From Pseudahrensia aquimaris (GTDB lineage Bacteria > Pseudomonadota > Alphaproteobacteria > Rhizobiales > Rhizobiaceae): a stretch of DNA of 64,000 nt. The notes beneath the pieces were generated by a model that was not told where the DNA came from, ran no database searches, and was given only the letters and a program-made list of their open reading frames with translations. The position numbers were made by a program, and so were the translations under genes. Position 1 is the first letter of the stretch. The number at the start of each line of letters is the position of its first letter. Shown one piece after another: positions 34,113 through 42,605 of this stretch. The stretch is taken from positions 62,001-126,000 of the forward strand of contig NZ_JBHTJV010000026.1 of NCBI RefSeq assembly GCF_042676045.1, written 5' to 3'.

Positions 34113-34394
34113 ATGCGCACCTCTGCAAATCTCGATCCCCGCCGCAAAATGCTCCTGTTCCGCGCTTGGCATCGAGGCACGAAGGAGATGGACCTGGTGC
34201 TCGGTAATTTTGCAGACGCTGAGTTGGAGAACCTCACGGACGCCGAACTGGATGATCTGGAACAATTGATGACCGCGCCTGACCCTGAAATCTACAAATG
34301 GCTCTCTGGCACGCATCCCATACCGGAAAACTGGGATACGCCGATCGTCCACCGCATTCGTTTGTTTCACGGGACGGCAGATACGGCCACATGA
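34113..34394 (+). CDS. sdhE: SdhE, succinate dehydrogenase flavinylation/assembly factor
   Basis: A 93-residue helical protein (formerly DUF339) that helps attach FAD to SdhA. The defining RGxxE motif is present as HRGTKEMDLVLGNF (residues about 21-34), followed by the acidic LTDAELDDLEQLM helix and a WLSGTHPIP segment. Its TGA overlaps the mfd ATG (ATGA), so the two are translationally coupled. Confidence 0.94.
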   Translation: MRTSANLDPRRKMLLFRAWHRGTKEMDLVLGNFADAELENLTDAELDDLEQLMTAPDPEIYKWLSGTHPIPENWDTPIVHRIRLFHGTADTAT

Positions 34395-37300
34395 TTTCCC
34401 AACCGCTCAAGCGGCTTGCCAATTGGCTGTATGAACCAGGCACCACAAGAGCCGGGGGCGTGCCCGATGGATACGAAGCCCATGTCCTCGCCCATCTATT
34501 GCGCGAAGCCTCCGAGCGCGGTGGTGCTGCGGAGCTTGTCTACATTGCGCGGGACGGACAGCGGGCACAGGACATTGAAGCAACCTTCGGCTTTTTCGCT
34601 CCGTGGGCGGATATCGTGCACATTCCCGCGTGGGATTGTTTGCCCTATGACCGTGTATCCCCCAGCAGCGATGTTTTGGCGCAACGCATTTCCGCGCTTT
34701 CGATGATCGCGCGAGGCGATGCGCTGGAGCGTCCCCGCCTAATCACGTTGACACCGAATTCACTGCTTCAGAAAGCCCCGCCACGATCCGTTATGGGCGC
34801 ACAGGTGATGCGCCTTGCACCGGGGCAGATGGTGGAGATGGAAGAATTGGTCGGTTGGCTGGAGGGAAATGGCTTCCAACGCACACCGACCGTGCGCGAC
34901 GCGGGTGAGTATGCGGTGCGTGGTGGCATCGTTGATCTGTTCGCCCCTGGCGCGGTGAAGCCCGTGCGGCTTGATTTCTTCGGTTCGACGCTGGAGAGCG
35001 TGCGTGCCTTCGATGCTGAAAGTCAGCGAACGGAAGAGCAATTGCGCGAAGTGAACCTTTCGCCCATGAGCGAAGTAACACTCGACCCCAAAACAATCGC
35101 CCGCTTTCGAACCAACTATCTCTCCACCTTTGGCGCAGCCACCCGCGATGACGCGCTCTATGCCGCTGTCAGCGAAGGCCGTCGGTATGCGGGCATGGAG
35201 CATTGGTTGCCGTTGTTTTACGGCAGTCTTGAGACCGGCTTTGATTATCTATCAGGCAAGAAACTGGTGGTCGACAATCTGGTCAATCAAGCATTGGAGC
35301 AGCGTTGGGATCAGATAGAAGATCACTACGAGGCCCGGGTGCGTGGACAGGACTCCAGCGACGGTGAAGGTGGCACGCCCTACAAGCCCGTTCAGCCGGA
35401 CACGCTCTATCTCGATCACGAAAAGGCACTTGCTGGAATCAAGGCTTTTGACGCACTGCACCTTTCACCTTTCGAAACGCCGGACTTTGAAGAAGGAGTT
35501 CGGACGCTTTCTCTAGAGGCGCGTCAGGGACGCAACTTCGCGGCTGAAAGAGCATCGGGTCAGGGCAATATTTTCCAACTGCTGGCCGACCATGCCGCGA
35601 ATTTGCGTGATGAGAGCAAGAAGGTGGTCATTGCCTCTTGGAGCGCAGGCGCTCAGGATCGGCTCGTTCAGGTGCTGGAAGAGCATGATCTGACCAATGT
35701 AAAACGCATCGAGAGTTTCGCGGAGTTGGAGACACTGGACCAAGGCGTCACCGCGCTTGCTGTAATCGGCATCGAATCTGGTTTTGAAGATCCACAATTC
35801 GCGATCATTGGAGAACAGGACGTTCTGGGCGATCGGCTCGTCAAACGCCGCTCCGGAAAGCGCAAAGGTTCCGATTTCCTCTCAGAAGTCTCCAGCCTTT
35901 CGGCAGGTGATGTGGTCGTCCATGTCGATCATGGCATTGCCCGCTTCCACGGCCTCATAACAATTGAAGCCGCTGGCGCACCGCACGATTGCCTCGAACT
36001 GCGCTATCATGGCGACGACAAACTGTTCCTGCCAGTGGAGAATATCGAACTCCTCTCGCGTTATGGCTCCAGCGACACCGAAGTCATGCTGGACCGTCTC
36101 GGCGGCGCAAACTGGCAGGCGCGAAAGGCGAAACTCAAGAAGCGCGTGCTGGAAATGGCAGGCGAACTTATCGCCATCGCTGCTGCACGCAAGCTCAAGA
36201 CCACCGATCCAATCCGATTGCCGGAAGGGTTGTACGACGAATTCGCCGCCCGCTTCCCCTATGAGGAGACCGAGGATCAACTAACCGCCATCGAAAGCGT
36301 GCTTGGCGATTTGGCGTCTGGACAACCTATGGACCGCCTAATCTGCGGCGATGTGGGCTTTGGCAAAACCGAAGTTGCCCTGCGCGCCGCGTTTGTAACC
36401 GCAATGGCGGGAAAACAGGTTGCGGTTGTGGTGCCGACAACGCTGCTGTCGCGCCAACACTACAAGACGTTCACAGAACGCTTCCACGGTCTGCCGCTGA
36501 AAATTGCTCAGGCTTCGCGCCTCGTCGGCTCCAAGCAGCTCTCCGAAGCCAAGGCGGGCGCGAAGGACGGGACGGTGGACATTATCGTCGGCACCCATGC
36601 GCTGCTTGGCAAATCGGTCGATTTCAAACGGCTGGGCCTGCTGATCATCGACGAAGAACAGCACTTCGGCGTGAAGCACAAAGAGCGGCTGAAAGAGTTG
36701 AAGAACGATGTTCATGTTCTCACACTTTCCGCCACGCCTATCCCGCGCACACTCCAACTGGCGCTGACGGGTGTGCGCGAACTGTCGCTCATCACCACCG
36801 CGCCAGTGGACCGCATGGCCGTGCGAACCTTCATTTCGCCCTTTGATGGCGTGACCATCCGCGAAGCATTGCTGCGCGAACGCTATCGTGGCGGACAGAG
36901 TTTCTATGTCTGCCCAAGGCTTTCCGATTTGCGAGGGCGGCAAGAATTTCTCTCCGAACAGGTGCCGGAACTGAAGGTTGCAATCGCCCATGGGCAAATG
37001 CCACCATCGGAGCTGGAAGACATCATGAACGCCTTCTACGAAGGCCAATATGATGTGCTTCTATCCACTACCATCGTGGAATCCGGTCTCGATATCCCCA
37101 CCGCTAACACGTTGATCGTGCATCGGGCCGACATGTTTGGTTTGGCGCAGCTTTACCAGCTTCGGGGTAGGGTGGGGCGCTCCAAAACTCGCGCCTATGC
37201 GATGCTTACCTACAGCGCGAACAAACTGCTTACGCCAGCCGCAGAGCGCCGCCTTAAAGTGCTGCAAACGCTCGACACGCTGGGCGCGGGCTTCCAACTG

Positions 37301-37903
37301 GCAAGCCACGATCTCGATATTCGCGGTGCGGGCAATATTTTGGGCGAAGAGCAATCCGGCCACGTCCGCGAGGTGGGTTTTGAGCTTTATCAGCAAATGC
37401 TGGAAGAGGCTGTGGCCGAACTCAAAGACGGCGGTGACGGCGAGATAGAGGGCAAATGGTCGCCACAGATCACCGTCGGTGCAACCGTGATGATCCCGGA
37501 AAGTTATGTTCCTGATCTTACCCTGCGCATGAGCCTCTACCGTCGCTTGGCCGAACTGGATAACGCTGAAGACATTGATGCTTTCGGCGCAGAAATGATC
37601 GACCGCTTCGGCCCGTTGCCGGAAGAAGTAGATCACTTGCTCAAGATCGTGTTCGTTAAAGCTCTGTGCCGCCGCGCCAATGTCGAAAAGCTCGATGCGG
37701 GGCCGAAGGGCGTCGTCATCCAATTCCGCAACCGCGAATTTGCCGATCCTGGCGCTTTGATCGGCTGGATTGGCGAGCAGGGCTCGCTCGCAAAAATTCG
37801 CCCCGACCAGTCCATCGTGCTGCAACGTGACTGGGCGACGCCCGAGAAACGCTTGCGCGGTTCTGCGGTTGTCATCAGCCAATTGGCGAAAATGGTGGCT
37901 TAA
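34391..37903 (+). CDS. mfd: Mfd, transcription-repair coupling factor
   Basis: A 1170-residue translocase that removes stalled RNA polymerase and recruits UvrA. Order of domains: UvrB-like N-terminal region, RNA-polymerase-interacting domain (GDVVVHVDHGIARFHGL), motor domains with Walker A GDVGFGKTEVAL, IIDEEQHFGVKHKE and TLSATPIPRTL, then the TRCF C-terminal domain. The ATG at 34391 overlaps the sdhE stop. Together with uvrA and recG it gives the window three separate DNA-repair loci. Confidence 0.97.
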   Translation: MISQPLKRLANWLYEPGTTRAGGVPDGYEAHVLAHLLREASERGGAAELVYIARDGQRAQDIEATFGFFAPWADIVHIPAWDCLPYDRVSPSSDVLAQRISALSMIARGDALERPRLITLTPNSLLQKAPPRSVMGAQVMRLAPGQMVEMEELVGWLEGNGFQRTPTVRDAGEYAVRGGIVDLFAPGAVKPVRLDFFGSTLESVRAFDAESQRTEEQLREVNLSPMSEVTLDPKTIARFRTNYLSTFGAATRDDALYAAVSEGRRYAGMEHWLPLFYGSLETGFDYLSGKKLVVDNLVNQALEQRWDQIEDHYEARVRGQDSSDGEGGTPYKPVQPDTLYLDHEKALAGIKAFDALHLSPFETPDFEEGVRTLSLEARQGRNFAAERASGQGNIFQLLADHAANLRDESKKVVIASWSAGAQDRLVQVLEEHDLTNVKRIESFAELETLDQGVTALAVIGIESGFEDPQFAIIGEQDVLGDRLVKRRSGKRKGSDFLSEVSSLSAGDVVVHVDHGIARFHGLITIEAAGAPHDCLELRYHGDDKLFLPVENIELLSRYGSSDTEVMLDRLGGANWQARKAKLKKRVLEMAGELIAIAAARKLKTTDPIRLPEGLYDEFAARFPYEETEDQLTAIESVLGDLASGQPMDRLICGDVGFGKTEVALRAAFVTAMAGKQVAVVVPTTLLSRQHYKTFTERFHGLPLKIAQASRLVGSKQLSEAKAGAKDGTVDIIVGTHALLGKSVDFKRLGLLIIDEEQHFGVKHKERLKELKNDVHVLTLSATPIPRTLQLALTGVRELSLITTAPVDRMAVRTFISPFDGVTIREALLRERYRGGQSFYVCPRLSDLRGRQEFLSEQVPELKVAIAHGQMPPSELEDIMNAFYEGQYDVLLSTTIVESGLDIPTANTLIVHRADMFGLAQLYQLRGRVGRSKTRAYAMLTYSANKLLTPAAERRLKVLQTLDTLGAGFQLASHDLDIRGAGNILGEEQSGHVREVGFELYQQMLEEAVAELKDGGDGEIEGKWSPQITVGATVMIPESYVPDLTLRMSLYRRLAELDNAEDIDAFGAEMIDRFGPLPEEVDHLLKIVFVKALCRRANVEKLDAGPKGVVIQFRNREFADPGALIGWIGEQGSLAKIRPDQSIVLQRDWATPEKRLRGSAVVISQLAKMVA

Positions 37904-37977
37904 ACCGATTTAGGTGCTTCAAATTCGTTTGCCGCTGGCTTATCAGAGCGCAACAGCTCTCGATCAAGGCCCCAACC

Positions 37978-39258
37978 ATGACAGCCATCGAAACAATCCA
38001 CGCACGCGAAATCCTCGACAGCCGCGGCAACCCGACAGTCGAAGTCGAAGTCGTTTTGGAAGACGGTTCCTTTGGCCGCGCTGCGGTGCCTTCCGGCGCA
38101 TCGACAGGAAAATACGAGGCAGTTGAGCTGCGTGACGACGACAAGGACCGTTATTTGGGCAAAGGAGTCGAGAAGGCCGTTGCTGCCGTCAACGACGATA
38201 TCTTCGACGCACTCGCCTATATGGACGCCGAAGAGCAAGTGCGCATTGACCGCATGATGATTGAGCTCGACGGCACGCCGAACAAATCAAAGCTGGGTGC
38301 CAATGCCATCCTCGGCGTCTCGATGGCGGTGGCGAAGGCTTCTGCCGAGTGCTGCGGCTTGCCGCTCTATCGTTATATCGGCGGCCCTTCCGCCCGCGTG
38401 CTGCCGGTGCCGATGATGAACATCATCAATGGTGGCGAACATGCCGATAATCCGATTGATTTTCAGGAATTCATGATCATGCCGGTCGGCGCGCCAAGCT
38501 TCCGCGAAGGGCTGCGGATGGGGGCGGAAATCTTCCACATGCTGAAAAAGCGCCTGCACGATGCCGGTCACAACACCAATGTGGGCGATGAAGGCGGCTT
38601 TGCCCCCAATATCGGCTCCGCGCCGGAAGCTCTGGATTTCGTGATGCAGTCCATCGAGAAAGCCGGATACAAACCTGGCGAAGACGTGATGCTGGCGCTC
38701 GATTGCGCGGCGTCGGAATTCTACAAGAACGATGTCTACGATCTTGCAGGCGAGGGGCGCAAATTGTCGTCAAATGACATGGCGGCCTATCTGGCGGAAC
38801 TCGCGCAGAAATATCCGATTATTTCCATCGAGGACGGCTTGGATGAAGACGACTGGGCCGGTTGGAAAACCGCGACAGACACGATGGGCGCGACCTGCCA
38901 GCTCGTGGGCGATGATCTGTTCGTTACCAACACCGAGCGTCTTTCGCGCGGCATCAAGGATGGTGTTGCGAATTCCATTCTCGTGAAGGTCAACCAGATC
39001 GGTTCGCTGACTGAAACCCTAGAAGCCGTCGATATGGCACATCGCGCGTCTTACACAGCTGTTATGTCTCACCGCTCTGGAGAGACGGAAGACACGACGA
39101 TTGCCGATCTTGCCGTTGCTACCAATTGCGGACAGATCAAAACCGGCTCGCTGTCGCGCTCCGACCGTTTGGCGAAATACAACCAGCTTCTGCGAATCGA
39201 GGAAGAACTTGGAACCCAGGCAGAGTATGCCGGCATGTCGGTGGTTAAGTCAGCCTGA
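37978..39258 (+). CDS. eno: Eno, enolase
   Basis: A 426-residue glycolytic enzyme converting 2-phosphoglycerate to phosphoenolpyruvate. It begins IETIHAREILDSRGNPTVEVEV and has GANAILGVSMAVAKA, metal-binding and catalytic segments VGDEGGFAPNI, ISIEDGLDEDDWAGW, LVGDDLFVTN and the signature ILVKVNQIGSLTETLEA, with SHRSGETEDTTIADLAV after it. It is followed by ftsB and the pyruvate dehydrogenase genes, the usual alphaproteobacterial order. Confidence 0.97.
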   Translation: MTAIETIHAREILDSRGNPTVEVEVVLEDGSFGRAAVPSGASTGKYEAVELRDDDKDRYLGKGVEKAVAAVNDDIFDALAYMDAEEQVRIDRMMIELDGTPNKSKLGANAILGVSMAVAKASAECCGLPLYRYIGGPSARVLPVPMMNIINGGEHADNPIDFQEFMIMPVGAPSFREGLRMGAEIFHMLKKRLHDAGHNTNVGDEGGFAPNIGSAPEALDFVMQSIEKAGYKPGEDVMLALDCAASEFYKNDVYDLAGEGRKLSSNDMAAYLAELAQKYPIISIEDGLDEDDWAGWKTATDTMGATCQLVGDDLFVTNTERLSRGIKDGVANSILVKVNQIGSLTETLEAVDMAHRASYTAVMSHRSGETEDTTIADLAVATNCGQIKTGSLSRSDRLAKYNQLLRIEEELGTQAEYAGMSVVKSA

Positions 39259-39351
39259 AGAGCGGGTGCTTTAGGATCAGTAAGGATTGATTAACCCTCG
39301 TCCAGCAATGTGAGATGGTTCCGATTCAAGTTGTCACCGGAGTGGCAAACT

Positions 39352-39666
39352 ATGGCTGTTAAACCGAAAAAAGGCCTGCGCCTAAGCCGCTTTATCGCCC
39401 CGCTGGCGACGATGATGATCCTTGGTTATTTCGGCTTTCATGCCTTTGATGGCCAATATGGCATCCGTGCCCACATCGTGATGAAGAGCAAGATTGATGT
39501 GCAAGAAGCAAAACTGAAAATCCTCGTCGACCGTCGGGAAATTCTCGAAGACCGCGTAGCCCTGCTTCAGCGCGGCAGCATGGAACGCGATATGATCGAC
39601 GAACAGGTGCGCCGACAGCTGAACATGGTGCGCGAGGACGAAATCATTCTTCTGTACGGAAAATAG
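39352..39666 (+). CDS. ftsB: FtsB/DivIC-family septum formation initiator
   Basis: A 104-residue bitopic membrane protein: basic N-terminus, one membrane helix (about residues 15-32, IAPLATMMILGYFGFHAF), then a periplasmic coiled coil (about 45-80, KSKIDVQEAKLKILVDRREILEDRVALL) and the conserved ERDMIDEQVRRQLNMVREDEIIL end. It belongs to the FtsB/DivIC divisome group located between eno and pdhA in many alphaproteobacteria. The ATG at 39352 follows GGAGTGG. Confidence 0.9.
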   Translation: MAVKPKKGLRLSRFIAPLATMMILGYFGFHAFDGQYGIRAHIVMKSKIDVQEAKLKILVDRREILEDRVALLQRGSMERDMIDEQVRRQLNMVREDEIILLYGK

Positions 39667-39748
39667 CAGTTATTATAAAACGAGTTAACTGGCTATTATT
39701 AGCGTTTTTTGAATAGCTTATTACCTTTTTACGAGGTGTTATTTGTTA

Positions 39749-39776
39749 TTGAATTCAGCACCCATTTCCCTATTGT
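39749..39776 (+). promoter_or_regulatory. Candidate pdhA promoter
   Basis: TTGAAT (39749-39754), a 16-base spacer and TATTGT (39771-39776) in a distinctly AT-rich 180-base region between ftsB and pdhA. Transcription from it would start near 39783, agreeing with a pdhA start at 39832 or 39847 rather than further upstream. Pattern match only. Confidence 0.35.
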
Positions 39777-39846
39777 TATGCACAGGGAGCCAACGGTTGC
39801 GCAACAGCGCACCGCGCAAGGCTCTGTGCAGATGAAAGGGCTTTCC

Positions 39847-40902
39847 GTGGCGACAACGTCGAAGACGAAATCCGCTTCCCGCATTCCGGGGCTTCTCAAA
39901 ACACCAGCGCCCGCCACTTTGGGCCAAGACGAAGAGCTGCAAGCATACCGCGATATGCTGCTTATTCGTCGCTTCGAAGAAAAGGCCGGCCAACTCTACG
40001 GCATGGGCCTTATCGGCGGCTTCTGTCACCTCTATATCGGGCAAGAGGCTGTCGTGACGGGCATGCAGATGGCCATCGGCGAAGGCGATCAGGTGATCAC
40101 CGCTTACCGCGACCACGGCCATATGCTGGCCTGTGGCATGGACCCCAAGGGCGTCATGGCTGAACTGACGGGCCGTGAGGGCGGCTATTCGCGCGGCAAG
40201 GGCGGGTCGATGCACATGTTCTCCAAAGAGAAAGATTTCTACGGCGGCCACGGTATTGTGGGTGCGCAAGTATCGCTCGGTACGGGCTTGGCTTTTGCCA
40301 ACCGCTACCGCGAGAATGATCGCGTTAGCCTCACCTATTTTGGCGATGGCGCGTCGAATCAGGGGCAGGTTTATGAAAGCTTCAACATGGCGAAGCTTTG
40401 GGATTTGCCGGTCATCTACATCATCGAAAACAACCGCTACGCTATGGGCACTGCCGTTCACCGCTCGTCCGCTCTGACGGAGTTTGCCCGCCGCGGTTGC
40501 TCGTTCAACATTCCTGGCATGGAAGTTGATGGGATGGACGTGCGAGCGGTGAAGGCCGCCGGTGATATCGCCGTTGAACACTGCCGCTCAGGCAAAGGGC
40601 CGATCATTCTGGACATGCAAACCTACCGTTACCGCGGTCATTCCATGTCTGACCCCGCCAAATACCGGACTAAGGATGAAGTCCAGAAAATGCGCTCGGA
40701 GAGCGACCCAATTGAACGGGTTAAGCAGCGCATTTTGGAGAACAAGTGGGCAAGCGAAGACGATCTTAAAGCGATAGACAAACAAGTGCGCGCCATCGTG
40801 GCCGAAAGCGCGGATTTCGCCCAACAGAGCCCGGAGCCGGACCCGTCCGAACTGTACACCGACATCCTGCTGCCGGTCGAAGCAGAAACCGTGGGGGCTT
40901 AA
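39847..40902 (+). CDS. pdhA: PdhA, pyruvate dehydrogenase E1 alpha subunit
   Basis: A 351-residue thiamine-diphosphate subunit of the pyruvate dehydrogenase complex. Family blocks are MLLIRRFEEKAGQLYGMGLIGGFCHLYIGQEA, YRDHGHMLACGMD, GKGGSMHMFS, the ThDP motif GDGASNQGQVYESFNMAKLWDLPVIYIIENN and the loop YRYRGHSMSDPAKYRTK that in mitochondria carries the phosphorylated serines. The start is uncertain: the GTG at 39847 with AAAGGG upstream fits best; ATGs at 39832 and 39781 are in frame. pdhB follows after 3 bases. Confidence 0.95.
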   Translation: MATTSKTKSASRIPGLLKTPAPATLGQDEELQAYRDMLLIRRFEEKAGQLYGMGLIGGFCHLYIGQEAVVTGMQMAIGEGDQVITAYRDHGHMLACGMDPKGVMAELTGREGGYSRGKGGSMHMFSKEKDFYGGHGIVGAQVSLGTGLAFANRYRENDRVSLTYFGDGASNQGQVYESFNMAKLWDLPVIYIIENNRYAMGTAVHRSSALTEFARRGCSFNIPGMEVDGMDVRAVKAAGDIAVEHCRSGKGPIILDMQTYRYRGHSMSDPAKYRTKDEVQKMRSESDPIERVKQRILENKWASEDDLKAIDKQVRAIVAESADFAQQSPEPDPSELYTDILLPVEAETVGA

Positions 40903-40905
40903 GTC

Positions 40906-42297
40906 ATGGCTGTAGAAATTCTCATGCCGGCTCTTTCACCAACGATGGAAGAGGGCAATCTGGCCAAATGGTTGGTCAAGGAAGGCGATTCCGTTGCTGC
41001 AGGTGATGTGATTGCCGAGATCGAAACCGACAAGGCAACGATGGAAGTCGAAGCCGTTGACGAGGGCAAGATCGGCGAAATTCGCGTCGCTGCTGGCACT
41101 GAAGGTGTGAAGGTCAATGACGTGATCGCTGTGCTTCTGGAAGAGGGCGAGAGCGCTAGCGATATTCCTGATGAACCAATGAAAACTGTCGCTGACGCCG
41201 ATATCAAGGTTGAGGAAAGCGCTGCAGTAGAACGCCCGGTTGCAGACGCACCCAACGTGCCCGCGCAGCCAAAGGCGCAGATGCTTTCAGATCCTGACAT
41301 TCCATCCGGCACCGAAATGGTCTCCACAACGGTGCGCGAAGCATTGCGCGATGCAATGGCAGAGGAAATGCGCTCGGACGATCGGGTTTTCGTGATGGGG
41401 GAAGAGGTGGCCGAATACCAGGGTGCATACAAGATTACCCAAGGCCTGCTAGAAGAGTTCGGCTCCAAACGGGTCATCGACACGCCAATCACAGAACACG
41501 GCTTTGCTGGTATCGGCGTTGGCGCGGCGATGGCAGGCCTGCGTCCGGTTGTTGAATTCATGACGTTTAACTTCGCCATGCAGGCGATTGACCAGATTGT
41601 GAACTCCGCGGCCAAGACGCTCTATATGTCCGGTGGCCAGATGGGTGCGCCGATGGTGTTCCGTGGGCCAAATGGTGCGGCCTCCCGCGTCGGCGCGCAG
41701 CATTCGCAGTGTTATGCCGCGTGGTACAGCCATATTCCGGGCCTCAAAGTTGTGGCGCCGTACAGTGCTGCGGACGCAAAGGGCTTGCTGAAAGCGGCGA
41801 TCCGCGACCCCAATCCGGTTGTCTTCTTGGAAAACGAAATTCTCTACGGTGAGAGCTTCGACGTGCCCAAGATGGACAATTTCGTGTTGCCCATCGGCAA
41901 GGCACGTATCCACAAAGAGGGCAAAGACGTCACCATCGCCACTTTCGGTATTGGTATGCGCTATGCAATTGCTGCCGCTGAAGAGATGGCGAGCCTTGGC
42001 ATTGATGCGGAAATCATCGACCTGCGCACCATCCGCCCTTTGGATATGGAAACAGTTCTAAGTTCCGTTCAAAAGACCAACCGCTGCATCACTATTGAAG
42101 AGGGCTTTCCGCAATCGGGTGTAGGGGCCGAGCTATCAGCCCAAATTATGCAGCACGCCTTCGACTATCTCGATGCGCCTGTGATCCGTATCACGGGCAA
42201 GGATGTTCCAATGCCCTATGCGGCAAACCTTGAAAAACTGGCACTGCCCAACGTCGGTGAAATTGTGGAAGCGGCGAAAGCCGTGACCTACCGTTAA
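40906..42297 (+). CDS. pdhB: PdhB, pyruvate dehydrogenase E1 beta subunit with lipoyl domain
   Basis: A 463-residue subunit. Residues 1 to about 80 form a lipoyl domain with the lipoylated lysine in ETDKATMEV, then an Ala/Pro-rich linker (about 85-130), then the transketolase-like E1 beta domain (REALRDAMAEEMRSDDRVFVMGEEVAEYQGAYK ... GFAGIGVGAAMAGLRPVVEFMTFNF). A lipoyl domain on E1 beta is a known alphaproteobacterial feature; here it is almost identical to that of PdhC, suggesting domain copying or gene conversion. Confidence 0.96.
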   Translation: MAVEILMPALSPTMEEGNLAKWLVKEGDSVAAGDVIAEIETDKATMEVEAVDEGKIGEIRVAAGTEGVKVNDVIAVLLEEGESASDIPDEPMKTVADADIKVEESAAVERPVADAPNVPAQPKAQMLSDPDIPSGTEMVSTTVREALRDAMAEEMRSDDRVFVMGEEVAEYQGAYKITQGLLEEFGSKRVIDTPITEHGFAGIGVGAAMAGLRPVVEFMTFNFAMQAIDQIVNSAAKTLYMSGGQMGAPMVFRGPNGAASRVGAQHSQCYAAWYSHIPGLKVVAPYSAADAKGLLKAAIRDPNPVVFLENEILYGESFDVPKMDNFVLPIGKARIHKEGKDVTIATFGIGMRYAIAAAEEMASLGIDAEIIDLRTIRPLDMETVLSSVQKTNRCITIEEGFPQSGVGAELSAQIMQHAFDYLDAPVIRITGKDVPMPYAANLEKLALPNVGEIVEAAKAVTYR

Positions 42298-42320
42298 GGC
42301 GCGCGGGTCGCGTGGGCGCC

Positions 42321-42605
42321 ATGCCGATTCTCGACGTTCGCGCTGCACACTATGACCGCTTTCGCGAGGCGGTGATAATACCAGCGGGCAGGGTGGAGAT
42401 CGCTATTGTGCACTCTGCGCTTGAAGATTGGGTCAATCGACGGCTGACGCCAGACGAAGCGGTTGTAGCCGCGATAGACGAAAAGGCTCTCATCGCAAGG
42501 GTGGCGAATTCAATTTCCGCCCATGACGATGTGATCACAATTACAGCTTCCATCCTCAACAGCCGCTCGTGGGTGTTGAAGGAAAATGATGGAGAAGACG
42601 AATGA
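42321..42605 (+). CDS. Small conserved-looking protein between pdhB and pdhC
   Basis: About 94 residues, acidic, with an alpha/beta composition (REAVIIPAGRVEIAIVHSALEDWVNRRLTPDEAVVAAIDEKALIARVANSISA). It faintly recalls DUF1488-like proteins, whose core is a short strand pair followed by an AL(E/D)D helix, but I do not assign it. It sits 23 bases after pdhB and its TGA overlaps the pdhC ATG (ATGA), so it is co-translated with pdhC; this position argues for a real gene. A GTG at 42312 is an alternative start. Confidence 0.7.
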   Translation: MPILDVRAAHYDRFREAVIIPAGRVEIAIVHSALEDWVNRRLTPDEAVVAAIDEKALIARVANSISAHDDVITITASILNSRSWVLKENDGEDE

